Assembly: GCF_035046505.1 (NCBI RefSeq)
Contig: NC_089822.1
Coordinates: 125,670,807-125,734,806, forward strand
DNA length: 64,000 nt
DNA from: Tiliqua scincoides
Lineage: Eukaryota > Chordata > Lepidosauria > Squamata > Scincidae
Reading direction: 5' to 3'
Shown here piece by piece: positions 11,501-37,002 of the stretch. A program made the position numbers and the translations under genes. Below the pieces are notes generated by a model. It worked only from the letters and a program-made list of their open reading frames with translations. It was not told where the DNA came from and ran no database searches. The stretch's first letter is position 1, and each line of letters begins with the position of its first letter.

Positions 11501-11994
11501 AAGGCTGGCCACTGGCTCTGAAAACAGTTGTTGCTTGGAACTGCAAGCAACCTTCTGAGACATACAGAATTACGCAAGTGGATGGGGGATTGTAGCAGTC
11601 CTGAACCCACTTCCTGGGTCATTGACCTCAACTCCTTTTCAAAGAGACAGGAGGAAAAACTGGATGGGGTGGGAAGTGCTCAGTGCCTTCATAACAAACA
11701 ACCAACATGGGTTATCAATAATTCCCCACTTTAGTAACAATAATATAATCCCCCCACATTCATAACCCATAAAAAGGCCATTTAGACAAATACCAGAGAA
11801 GCATATTAACATTCACAGGTTCCAAACCATTCTCCTAGCTAAGATGATGATGCTTCTTCCTCTTTCCCCCTTTTCTTTATACTCCAACTAATCAACTACC
11901 CACCTCCCTCCCTTCAATAATCCCAGCCTTACACCAGCGGAGCATAATAACCACAACTTCAAAAACCCAGTCAAGATCTTCAAGGGCCAGTTAC

Positions 11995-12455
11995 ATTACA
12001 GGGATGTTCTTTTCAGTCTCACACAACACCAGAACCAGGGGAGACCCACTCCAGTTGAGTGGCAGGAGAATCAGGCCAGCCAAAAGAAAATATTTCTTTA
12101 GCCAGCGTGGAATGAGTGTGTGGAACTCCTTGCCACAGGATGTGGTGATGACAACTGGCCTGGCTGCCTTTGGAAGGGAACTGGGCAGACTGATGGAGGA
12201 AAAGTCCTCTAAGTTGCGATGGGTATGTGTCAGCAACTGGTTTGAGAAGTGGGCTGTCTCTGATTGCCAGAGGCAAGGGAGAGCACCAGGATGCGGGTCT
12301 CTTGGGTGCTCCCTGACAGCCCAATCCTATGCCTGCCTACTCAGAAGTAAGTGCCATTAGAGTCAGTGGGGCTTACTCCCAGGAAAGTGTGGCTCGGATT
12401 GGGCTGTGAGATACAGGAGGCTGGGCCAGGTGGGCTTTTGACCTGACGCCGCCGG
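11995..12455 (+). mobile_element. CR1/L2-type LINE fragment with a 90-bp element inside
   Basis: One frame reads FFSVSHNTRTRGDPLQLSGR and KYFFSQRGMSVWNSLPQDVV, the C-terminal region of a CR1-type ORF2. The copy continues into the 3' UTR (CAAGGGAGAGCACCAGGATG) and its tail resumes after 12406 as GAGATACAGGAGGCTGGGCC. It is 5' truncated and lacks the RT core. It ends at the edge of the DTX3 CpG island. Confidence 0.88.
12317..12406 (+). mobile_element. 90-bp palindromic element inserted in the LINE
   Basis: Exactly 90 bp, CAGCCCAATCCTATGCCTGC to CTCGGATTGGGCTG, with TGA at 12314-12316 and 12407-12409. Terminal 11 bp are perfect inverted repeats (CAGCCCAATCC). The LINE 3' end resumes on its right, which fixes both boundaries. 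Confidence 0.92.
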
Positions 12456-12790
12456 GCTGATGGTCTCACCTCCTCCCCTCTGGGCCAGCTAAAGCGTCTC
12501 TCTCTCACCCGCACCCACTGAAGGGGAGCGGGAGGCGCTTCTCCCTTAAGAGACGTGACAGAAGGGGGGGGCTGAGTTCGAAGCGGGGAGGGAGGAGAAG
12601 CGCTGCTGGCGCTTCGGGGGTGGAGCGCTGCGCGCGCGCGGGCGCGGGCGCAAGAGCAGACGCTCGCGCCGGGTTCTCCCTTCTGGTTCCGCAGCCGCCT
12701 AACCCGCCCGCTTCTTTCCCCTTCGCAGTTTCTGATTCGCAGCTCAGCTGAACTCCCACATCCGGCCGGTCCTCCCGCTCAGCCTCTCCC

Positions 12791-26390
<13,600 letters not shown>

Positions 26391-27030
26391 TTTTGTTCCC
26401 CACACCCATCTGCTCAGGAATGGCACACTGTTTCCACCAGGTCCAATAGCTGTCAAGGGAGCCACCTCCTCCATTGGAGCCAACTCTTCCTGTGATGTGG
26501 TCTTGATCCAGGGTGCAGAGCTTTGACATTCTGGTTGAGAAAAATTTTCATATGGAACTGCTTGCTTGAAGTGGAGGGGGAGCAGAGACAGGTGGAAGAC
26601 TCTGTGTGTGTGCATTAGAGTCGTGTGTTTGAATGAGTTGGTTGAGAATGTTTGAGTTGATCTTGCTTTGTGCAGAACAAGATGGCAGAGTTCTGTATTC
26701 CTGCAAAGAGCTTGAGGGAAGGGATTTACATTTTTGAATGCTGCCATACACTGAAAACCCAACTGCGACCAAAGTTCCCTTCGTGTAGTAAACTAGCCTG
26801 TCATGGAGAGTGCTATGCTAAATCTTCCTCTCACATATAAGCTAACTTATGGCTTGCGGAAAGCTTCTTTTCTTTTGTCTTTTAAATATGGGAGGGCATT
26901 ACAAAAATGACATTCCACTTGTGATCTGTGGAGGTACATTTTGGTATTTTGCATTCATTATGCAGAAGGTTTAAGGCCTACATTGTGATGACCAATAGTT
27001 AAGCAATAAAGGACTAACTCAATTAGGGCT
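26391..27030 (+). other. DTX3: DTX3 3' untranslated region (probable)
   Basis: From the stop codon to shortly after the AATAAA at 27005-27010. A T/G-rich stretch follows at about 27040-27072, as expected for a downstream cleavage element. No LINE or SINE copy is evident in it. The 3' end is inferred from these signals; a later end cannot be excluded. Confidence 0.6.
27005..27010 (+). terminator. Polyadenylation signal AATAAA for DTX3
   Basis: A canonical hexamer about 615 bp after the DTX3 stop codon, with a GT/T-rich region 30-60 bp downstream. Confidence 0.6.
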
Positions 27031-30000
27031 AATTAGAGATGTTGGGGTGGCCCTGTTTTGTTGTTTTTTTATACCCCATTCACACATAAAGCAATGGGTG
27101 GGGATTTGGTTTTTATATCCAAAGGGCTGTGTGGGTGATGCAAACTGAATTCTTTCTGTTCTACCCCTATCCCGTCTCCATTTTTTGGTCTTACCATATT
27201 TCTTTCAGCCAGGTTCAAGCTGATATCTGAGCCAGACTAGGAAAAAAATCTGAGAAAAGAAATGGCAGGGAGGTGATCTGTGGCAGCCAGGGAGTTGTGA
27301 AAGTGCCCTGCTCATCCAGGTGCCTGCCTCCTTTTGATGTTAAAAACACTCTACTTGGACAGGCAAGTGAACAAGAAACACGATTTGGTGGGGCAACCAA
27401 ATTTGTTTCTTATTGGGGCTTGGGTGTAGGTGAGGTTTCTTGCCTCAAGAAACTGCACCAGTGTTATGTGGGGCAGTCAAGCACATGGAAATGAGGATTG
27501 CTGTTTCCTTACAGCCGTCCCACCCAATCTAGTGGCCCGGTATTTTTCCTTCATCTGCTCCCTCTTTGCACTCTGGTTTCCTTTGGTTCTCCTCACAGAA
27601 TTCCAAATGCTTTGAGAATTGGAACCTTGGAAGCAAAATTAAAATGAAGCCACATGCAGGATTTATCTAGTTGCCCGATTTATTCTGAGTGCCAAACATG
27701 GGCTTCTTACAGATCAGAATTTGTAACGCTTGGATGCAGAGTGCCTCTAAATGGGAGACAGAGAGTGGGTTGGTTGCATGGATTTGTGTCCGTTTTTCTG
27801 TGTGTGAGTGTGTGAGAGAGAGAAGCATACAGACATTTTTGGAGCCTTGTAGCCAAAAGGCTCTTCCCTTGGTCTCTGCTACCCTGCCCCACCCCCGCTG
27901 GTCACTGGAGCTGCCTAGGCATCGGGCACCCACCCCCATGCTGCTAATCTCCAGGATTGGCATCAGCCCAAGTTAGTGGAACTTTTCAGAAACATTCCAC
28001 TATCTTTCACATCAGCTGGGACGACAGTGGCTTATCGACTCTGGGCACAGACAACTTCCTCAACGGCCATCTCTCTGGCAAGGATGGATGGCAACCCATG
28101 GACCATTTCTGGTGTACATACCTTCCGCTCTGCCATCTTGGCTGCCATGTAATTATTCCAACAGAGTCCCATCTGGGACCATTCCGTGTCATTTGGAACT
28201 TGGCCAGGCCTGCCTGAACTCCTTGGCTGGTCTGTATACTCCTGACTCTGGCACCTACCTGTTGTTGAGTGTTTTTTGGGGGGGAGGGGTTGTCTCTCAG
28301 CTAACTGCAAGCACGTTGCCTCTGGCAGAAACCAGTTCTAATGTTCAGTCTGCCTCATACTGGTGAGAGCTCCCCTCGGATGTGGTTTGGACAACGGGGT
28401 TTTCTTTGCTGTTTTAAAAAGAGTAACTGAAAATATGACTTTGTGTTCTTCTGATCTTTTCAGAAAGTACATGCAGCAGGCGTGTTGTGTGTTTTGGTTT
28501 TCTTTTTTTGCATTGAGTGATCTAAAAGCAGCAGGGGTATCTCAATGATGGTGCTTATATCAACTTCTCCAATAAGCCTACAAAAGTTATTATCAAGTTT
28601 AGCAATATAACCAATGTTACTCCCCTGCCTGCCAGCACATGGGCATAATTTAATGACATTTATATTCACTCACTACATTCGCCCTTTGTAATCCTCAGTT
28701 ACATTTTCAGTATACTCAAGGCAATTTACATTTTTAAATGGTGACATACAGTCTAATACAAAAAGGGGGGGGGTTAGGAAGACCTTACAGCATCGGTATA
28801 ATGACCTGGTGAAATGGGAAGCAGTTCTGGGAAGATAGGGGTCAAATGGCACTTGACCCCAGCTGAGCTGGTGGAAGGATATTGTGGTCTCCAAGATTTC
28901 CGGTATCCCAGTGATGACTTTTTAACAGAACTAAAGAACACATTTTCTTCTCATTTACAAACATTGCTTACCACCATAAGGTGAATCTTGCCCCAGGTAA
29001 GTAGTGGTTATACGCAGGCCAGTGTTTAGACAGATGCTGTTTTTTTTGAGGAACAGAAAAACTTGGCATTTGATAAGGGTGACCTGTCATGGAAAGATTT
29101 GAAGCGTTCTGGCGTGGTGAGGACGTCATGCAGTGAGAGGTGCAGTTGGTTGCGGCATCTCGGACAAGAACAAAAACTGAAAGCTCAAGTTGTTTTGCTC
29201 AAAGCCTCTGGGCTATTTTCATTTGGTCCCACTGGGTTCTTGGGGATGTTGACCCCTGGGGAAAGGGCCAGTGGTAGAGCCCTACTTTGCATTCTGAAGG
29301 TCTCACGCTCATTCCCTAGCATATCCAGTTAGGACTGCAGAAGATTCCTGAGCTTGGGAGTGCTACCAGTATTCAGTCCTGACTTAGGTGAACCAATGGT
29401 CTCATGCAGTAAAAGGCAGGTACATGTGTTCAGCACTTAAAAACACAGTTTCTGGTCCTCATGATTGCTGAGATAGGTGTGAGCACATCTGGCTCTAGTG
29501 TTCTGTTTCAACTCCTGTCTTTTGCTCCTGATTTAAATAGAGAAAGGCTCAAGTCCTCTTACCTTCCCCACCCCCAAATTCTGGAGCTGGTCTGGCCACC
29601 AGTGCAGTAGTAGCTGTTTTGAGTCCAGTGTGACCTTGGCCGTTATAGGTTCCCAGTATTTCCTGAGAGGTAATATGAATGTGGTGGAAGAGGAGGGCAT
29701 GCTTATCCACTCCCCTCAGTCTGTTTTCTCTCCAGGCAGGCTTATTTCTGGTCTGGAAACTTGGCTGGTAGAACAGGGGCCTGATGGGAAACCTGCAGGC
29801 ATGGGAAAGGTTAAACATACACTTCTCACACTCATTAATTCCCCTTTTCTCCTACAACTTCATCCTTCCTGTGTTAGCCATATGGGTTGGAGGCCCTGTT
29901 GCAAAGCGTGGTTCCATCCGGGAAAGTAGCATTCTGTATTTAACGTGCTTGGCACAAAGGCGTATACAGTATAGGGCAGCTGCTAGGTTGATACTCCGTG

Positions 30001-31420
30001 GGCCAAGTGAAGAGAAACAGCAGTAATTGTAACACCCTCTGAAGGCAGGAATGCCTTCATCATTCCTTGATGAAGTTAAGGACTTGAAAATGTGCTTGAC
30101 TCAAGAACTGAGGAGGTTGGGTTGCTGTGCTAGGCCTTGCTCCTTTCAGTTCACACCCCTCCTCAGGGCCACCTGTCCTGCTCTTCATCCCACCCTTCGC
30201 CATACTCCTGCCGTCATGCACTTAGTAAGAGTCTGAGTAAGACTAGTCGGTGTGATGACATATTTTGTGTAACTTATTGTTTTGCTTATTTTTAGCATAA
30301 CCTTAGTTTGTTAGCTTTAGTAACTTAATTCAAATACTAAAAATTTGTGTTTTTTAAACATTCATGGGGGGTGGCGTATGTATAATATAACCAGTCCTGA
30401 TTCCTGTTAATCTTCTCTGGTTCATCTTAAGTGTATTAGATTAACAGATGGATTTATGTCAAGCCCAGAACTGCACAGACACGATGGGAAGATGCCCAAC
30501 TTGGAAAACAGCCTCAGTCAGGCCATGTCGCTGAGCCTGTGAGGTGTGTCTATTAGTTGCATATCACATCTCCTGTTCCACTCTGGGTGTATTGTAAATG
30601 CCGGACTGGCCTTGTAACAGGCACCTTAATCGGTGTGTTGCCTCAATCGTGGCTCATCTGAACTCAGTATTCTGTCTGGTGGTTGAGAGCCAAGTGACCC
30701 TGTGAAACTCACAAGCAAGCAAGATGGAGGTGATCTATCTCCAGACACCGCCATTGTATATGGAGGCTCAGTTATGTACCTTTATAGCTAGTGGTCATTC
30801 ATAAACTGTGCTCTAAGCTGCAGCTATTTTTCATGGAGAGACAGCTTTGAGGGGACAGCAACATCTGAACACCCAGTCTTTAAAGCAGTACCTTCATAAA
30901 GTGTGGGAATGAATTCTGTCTTGGTGGTCAAAATTTAAACCAATCTTTAAGGTCCAACCATTTCTGTGACCTGCGAATATAAGCAGCAACTCTGACTTTG
31001 AGTGATGTAACAGAGGGGATGGAGGTAACAAGAGTTGCCTGGCAACAAAGTAGGGCAGTCTTGGAAGAGGTGTACTATAGATGTACAAAGACAGGCCAGG
31101 TGGCCAGTGGCACCAGCTGACAAAATGTTCTTCTGATCGGCATGTCCATAAGCAGCTACTGCCAGCTACCAGATGGCTGACAGGGGACTTCTCTGGCAAG
31201 GCTGGGCTTCCTTCTGTCCACGGTCTTTCTGGAAATGACAAGGGCACAAAGAATTAACATATTGGGGGTAAGTACATTATTATAATAGTCTTCAGACCTA
31301 ACTCTTGTCATCTCTCTTATCAGCTACTTTCAAACTGAACTAGCAATCTAGGATCTAATTTTTTTTAATGATGGGTTACATATAATGTGCTTTCCCCCCC
31401 CCCCCCAATCTCTGTAAGAT
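27031..31420. other. Intergenic stretch after DTX3, no gene recognised
   Basis: Contains one SINE (29265-29430). The CpG-containing segment at about 27950-28220 has an open frame of 86 codons without a recognisable product. Otherwise no repeat or gene I can name. Confidence 0.5.
29265..29430 (+). repeat. tRNA-derived SINE (family A)
   Basis: Head GGGCCAGTGGTAGAGCCCTA, CTTTGCATTCTGAAGGTCTC, tail TGAACCAATGGTCTCATGCA; matches the 57099 copy in order. The A box is decayed. Confidence 0.75.
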
Positions 31421-31579
31421 GACCAGGTACAAAAACAGGCAGAGAAGAGTCCTTGTAACTTTAACAATTGATGGAGGAGGAGGAAATTTGGGTGGTGCCA
31501 TGCCCAGGTTGGAACAGCTCTGGAAATCTGCTTTGCCACAAAACTATATAAAAGGCCCAGGAATCTTGGTTCCCCTTTG

Positions 31580-32225
31580 CATCCTACTAGAAAAGGAATT
31601 GAAAAGAAAGCTGCTAATATAACATGCCCTTATGCAGATCAATAGTGCCACCACATCTGAAATACTGTGTATGGTTCTGGTAGCCACATTCCAAAAAAGG
31701 ACACTGCACATCTGAAAATGGTGCAGAAGACAGCACCTAAAATGATCAGAACGCTGGAGCATCTTATGGAAAAGGATTACAGTGTGTTAAGGCTTAGTGC
31801 TGGAGGGGGAATACAATTCAGGGGGGACATGATTGAGACATAAAATTATGTACAGTGGGGGGGAGAGCGAAGTTTCTTTTCCTCCCTCAGAGCACTCAAC
31901 TATGATGAAACTGATTGGCTTGGAATTTAGGAAGGATGAAAGCATAGTCTGTGGAATTCATTGCCACAAGGTGTGTTGATGACTTTGAAAGTGAATGAGA
32001 CAAATTCGTGGTGGGCTGGCCTATTACTGACTACCCATCATTATGACTGAATGCTGCCTCCAGGGTCAAAGGCAGTGTGTGCCTCTGAAAACCAGTTGCA
32101 GGGACTAACCGTAGTGGGGTATGCCATCATCTGCTCTTGTGTTGTTCAGAGACAACTGTTGGGTCAGTCTGGGCAAAGCGATGCTTGATCCAGCAAGGCT
32201 CTTCTTACATTGTTAATGTGTCCTG
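31580..32225 (+). repeat. Old CR1/L2-type LINE fragment
   Basis: Parallels the 51532-53131 copy: CATCCTACTAGAAAAGGAAT, CACCACATCTGAAATACTGT, GGGGGGACATGATTGAGACA, GTGGAATTCATTGCCACAAG and the tail GCTTGATCCAGCAAGGCTCT. Heavily mutated, with no intact frame. Confidence 0.85.
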
Positions 32226-32294
32226 TTTTTAAGTACATATAATTTTAAGCTCAATGGCAAAAGGAAAATGGTGGTGTCTGCTGTGATGGACTCA

Positions 32295-32384
32295 CAGCCC
32301 AATCCTATCCACATTTTCCTGGGAGTAAGCCCCATTGGCTCTAATGGGACTTACTTCTGAGTAGACATGCATAGGATTGGGCAG
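32295..32384 (-). mobile_element. 90-bp palindromic element
   Basis: Begins CAGCCCAATCCTATCCACAT after TCA (32292-32294), ends GCATAGGATTGGGCAG. Centre has reverse orientation (GGGAGTAAGCCCCATTGG, then ACTTACTTCTGAGTAGACAT). The right flank does not repeat TCA. Confidence 0.75.
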
Positions 32385-32799
32385 CCTAAAGCTCAACTTG
32401 CTTATGGATCCTGGCCTGACAATTGAAGGCCAGTGTGCTGCTGTATTGTGTCCTCTAAGCTGAGAAGAATTCAGGAAAAAAACCTGGGGCCATTAAAGAG
32501 GTTAATGAAACGATGAATGGCGTGAACAGAGAGAAATGTCATTCTATCTCAATACTAGAATTTGATTGCCCCTCCCAGCTGACTGGCAATGGGTTCAGGA
32601 AGAATGAAAGGGAGCACATCTTTGCACAACATACAAGTTACAGAATTCACTTGTATGAGGTGATGGTCTGGTTTTGTTTAAACGGTTATTGTCTTCTTTT
32701 TTTTAAAGGACCCTCAAGGCAGCTCACAATCTGCTTTAAATCAACAAGAAAAAGTTCGAATGCAAGCAAAAAGTAGGTCAGAGTGCACAACACAACAGA

Positions 32800-33110
32800 A
32801 AGCGATCTTAAGCCGCACCAGGAGGCTTTTTGAAAAAAGGATTGGGCAGATTCATGGAGGAAAAGTCTATAGGCAATAACAAGTTAATAGAACCTCCATA
32901 TTCAGGAATGGTATACCTGAGTATCCAGCTGCTAGAGTTAAACAAGAAAGAGGAGCTGTTGCCTTTGGGTGTTTTGTTTTTGAACCCTGTATGTCAGCTT
33001 TTTAGAGGCATCTGGCTTGCTGCTGCTAGAAACAGAATGGTAGACAAGATGAATCTATGGTGCGATCTAGCAGGATGAGTCTTCCGTCTGCTTTAGGCAG
33101 CCATTTTCTT
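32800..33110 (+). repeat. LINE 3' fragment (L2/CR1 type)
   Basis: GGGCAGATTCATGGAGGAAA, CCATATTCAGGAATGGTATA and CTGCTAGAAACAGAATGGTA follow the order of the 3' region of this LINE group. Confidence 0.7.
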
Positions 33111-33293
33111 CAGTCAAAATGAGACTTCCTTATTATCATTTAGTGGCATAGATTTGGCCTGGGGGAGGGGAAGGCAAAGGCATCACTAGGGTCTGCATCA
33201 TCTTGTGCAAGAGCTCAATGTGTCACCCCCATGATCGACCTCTTCCCGTACCAGACCATACAGAATAAATTACAGTATCATACAGCCTAAATG

Positions 33294-33816
33294 CAGTGGC
33301 ATCACTAGGGTTGAAGATGTAAATCCCCATTTACTTTTTTTTAATATATAATACAACAGGGTTATATATTAACAGTACCAACAAAAACCAGTGGTCAATT
33401 TGATGACACTCACACAGCTGAATAAGAGTTGTAGTATTAGCTCTGATACATGGAAATGAGAGCTGAGTCATATTAACACCTTATTGGTTCCCTGCAGTGT
33501 CATAATAGCACCTCATTGGCTCTCAGAGCAATCAATCTCATTAGTCAGTTTTGAGTTAAGCAAATCTACTTTTTGTTACGTAAGGCAGTTGTGTTTTCCT
33601 TTTCTGGTTATTTGGCTATATCCTTTGATTCAATATAGATATTTCAATGTAGTTTGTTTTACTGCATTCTGTGTTAAATTGGCTATTGAACAGTATATAG
33701 TATTATTCATAAATACCAAGGTTTTCACAATTTTAGCCACTAGTGGTTAGCCACCCTCTGAGGATGTCACCCTGTGCAGTCTGCACCCTAGCCCCCCCCC
33801 CCCCATGATGCCTCTG
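33294..33816. repeat. Possible hAT-like element
   Basis: Left CAGTGGCATCACTAGGGT and right, reversed, CAGAGGCATCATGG. Flanking 8-mers do not match, so boundaries are weak. Related pieces occur near 33180 (GGCATCACTAGGGTCTGCAT) and 34755 (GCGGTGCCTCTGG). AT-rich interior without a gene. Confidence 0.4.
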
Positions 33817-35376
33817 GGGCGAGGAGATGGATTGGGGAACAAACAGTTTAGGGCCTGACCCATCCCAACTCATGGAGGGCTCCTCTCCACTTTCCTCTTG
33901 CCACAGCCACCACCCCTCTGTGTCCGGGCTAAAAACCTGTTACCAGTGGCCTAAAGGTCTTTGTGAGGACAATGGGAAGCCACCTGGGTGCAAGTAGCAC
34001 AGGGACTACCCACCTTTTCTTTAGTGTTTTTAGCAGACCTGGGTCTTCTCTCACATTCTTATAGTGGAAAAGATTCTCTTCCAACCTGCAGCCGTTTAAC
34101 CTTCTAGTCGTAGAACACCATTCCACCTGCATCGCTTGAACCTTGGTGCTAGTCCAAGGCTTGTCTCCTCTCTATCTGCTGGGATGGTTTTTGCCGCAGG
34201 ATGGGAAAGAGATGATGGCACTAGAAACTGACCACTAGAAACTGTACAGCTGAGTATGTTTTTTTTGTGCAGAGAAGGGGATATGAATTTGTCAGTCTGA
34301 ATATATGAGTGGGGAAGAGTTGTGATTAGAACTGGTCCAGAGTGTGTTTGTGCGTGAATGAATGCACATGTTACTGGCTTAGACAAATTTACACTTTGCC
34401 ACCCTCCTCCACAATCTTATTATATGCAGAACAGCATATCACCATGTTAAAAATGGGGGGGGGGGGGGAGAACAGTGTCCCAGTAAGCTCTTGATCATTT
34501 AATTTCAGTAATTCAACTGCCTTGCTATTGTGCAACTTCTTAGAGAATCTGGACTAAATACAATCCCCCAAATACTTGGGCACTATCCCTAGCTTGGAGG
34601 AGAATCCTCATTTCAGCTATCAACATGCACTGAAAACTTAGTCTTCTTTTTTATTATTAAAAATTCTGATTGCAAGCACAACATACTTTACAAAGATCTG
34701 TTGAACACCAAGATGAAAATGGACAGTCTTGTCTGCTGATTAAATAGGTGGGGGCAGCGGTGCCTCTGGGGGTGGTGTCACCCAGTGCAGAGCTTGCCAA
34801 ACCATGATGATGTCATCATGTCACTTCCAACTTGCCAAGCTTTTGTTGCGAGAGGGAGGAAAAGCTGGCCATGGTGCGCCAGGTGTGGATGCTGGGGTTG
34901 GGTGCACATCAGCTCTGCTCATGGTGAGCTGGCTCACCTGCCCACTTCTTTGGCATCAACCAACCCAACCTTCTGCTGGCCAAGCTGCAGCATATCTGAG
35001 GCTTAGGTGGCCAGGGCAGGATCTACATTGGCACTCCTTTAGCACCCTTATATGGCTGTTACCTGGGACAAACTGCCAGGAAGGGCCCTCAGCTCCTAAT
35101 CCAGCTACAATGGAAGCTTTAACTTGATAGTGTGGGGTTGAGACAAATTCATGTGTAGAGGTGTCTGTTTCCGGTAAGATAGGATTACAGTCTTAAGTCT
35201 TACTGAACACAATGGGCTTACATCTGAGTAAGATAAATAACATTTTCAAACACCTCTATCAGTGTGATATTCGATATGGTGAGTGTCTCACTCAGACTTG
35301 GGCGGTCCATCTACGCATGCACTACTAGATACCATGGTGCGTTGCTAATGGTGCAAGCACAGGGCTTATTTTAGAT

Positions 35377-35753
35377 CGGTGATCTTCAATCTATTTTGTG
35401 CCACAACCCTAGTAAATAAAATATGAGACTGGGGGACCCACTGTTGATCTCGCCCCCCTTCCCAAGACTATATCTGCCCACTTCCCACCCCTGTTTTGCT
35501 CTCCCAGTTCTGTTAACTGTAACACAATATTCTTATTAGAGAAAACAGAAAATGTTACCATGAAGCCTGGCGCTCATGAAAGCTATTTTAGCACAATTAT
35601 TAAGAACCTGAGCAGGACTGGAACACAATCTCCTGGTACCAGATACCTCCCCCTTTTCCTGGTGGTGCTCTAGTCCAGTGGTCTTCAACCTTTTTTATTT
35701 CTGTACCTTGCTGTGACTCCATTGGGTTACAACCCCAAGGTTGAAAAACACTG
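35377..35753. mobile_element. hAT-like element, about 377 bp
   Basis: Ends CGGTGATCTTCAATC and, reversed, CAGTGTTTTTCAACC; flanks TTTTAGAT and GTTTAAAT match 6 of 8. An additional inward copy of the end (CAGTGGTCTTCAACCTTTTT) starts at about 35675, so the right part may be a second insertion or a doubled end. Confidence 0.6.
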
Positions 35754-36218
35754 GTTTAAATTAAGAGATTTTGGCTGCATGGAAATGCCCCTTTGGTACA
35801 TTTTGTTTTTTGTTTTTTATTTGGCCTGGCTTTGCGTTTAGAATAGGATTGCTTGTCTCCTCTAAAACACAGGTAGTGGAACTCCCTTCAGAACACATGT
35901 AACTGAGGCAGGTACCCCTCAAACTTTGACATTCCAAGGCGTTGTCTAGTTTGCATCTCTGGATGGGATGATATTGCTTGTGTTTGATTTGGAATAAGAA
36001 GCTAAAATTAGTCTTTGGGTGATTCTAGCTGTGGCTAGGCTGATTCTCCAGGGAAGGTTCCATGTAGGGCAAGTCAGAGACAACTGTACAGTTTGTCCAC
36101 ATCAACTGGTAACTTGAGGTCTACTAACTCTGGTCATTTTTGGTTACCATAGTCAGAGCTGGGATCAACCTACTCTTGATTGTATCTGATCTTTGGCCAT
36201 CATCTCTTGAGACAATAA

Positions 36219-37002
36219 GGGTGCAATCCTAATAGCCACAGCCATAAAGCACTTCTACGCCACGCAGGAGTTAGGCTGGTGCAGGAGTTAGGCCGGGAGG
36301 TATTCTGGGGCAGGGGGAGGGTGGACGGTGAGCATTCCTGGGGGTGGGTGGGCAGGGAGTGGGAGGTGGGGCCAGGACCTTATGGTTATGCTGGATCTTG
36401 ACCCCCATTCCCAGGCGACATGGAGCAGCCTCTGGATGCTCAGATCTGTGCCCTCTCTTGAAGTAGCTCAGATCCGAGTAGCACTGGGCTACATGATTCT
36501 GTAGGGAATACAACTGTACCCGGAACCGCCCAAGGACTCCTGCATTACAGAGGCTCGAAGTCCAATCCTGAGCTACCCAGTACATAGGGCTGCAGTGGCA
36601 CCGAAAATGGTTGCCGCCATATCCAGGACACTCCAGGCAGCCACCGCCAGCTCCTCGGGAGAAGGGGCTTTCATCCTCAAAGGTTGACATAGAATCAAGA
36701 GCCTCCGTGTCGGGTGGCCAGCCTGATACGGAGGCTCTGGATCTGGTGGAGCAAAGTTCCACCGGTCCTGCCCCGCTTCCTTCCCCCAGAACACCTCCTC
36801 CCTGCCTCACCCCATTCTTCCACCTACCTATCTGATGCTTGGCAGTCCGCGTGACTGCCGAGCTTTGGAGCTCTGGCCCTCGCAGGTGCTAGCCCAGTTA
36901 GGTACCTAGTGCCAGTGCTAGGGCCTGCAAACGTGCCTTACAGCATGTTTGCAACAGTGTGTGCCAGCAGTGAGCTGGTGTGCCAAGCTCAGGATTGGGC
37001 TC
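36219..37002. mobile_element. Long element with ends like the 90-bp family (about 784 bp)
   Basis: Left GGGTGCAATCCTAATAGCC after TAA, right CTCAGGATTGGGCTC before TCA. The interior is GC-rich with CpGs and an inverted pair AGAGCCTCCGT / ACGGAGGCTCT at about 36699-36739. Open frames on both strands here do not resemble any protein. The non-identical flanks keep confidence moderate; it may be two elements. Confidence 0.5.

Noticed and set aside
36271-36835. 179-codon minus-strand frame
   Set aside because: Lies in a GC-rich transposon-like element with internal inverted repeats; the translation is Pro/Gly/Ser-rich without a recognisable domain.
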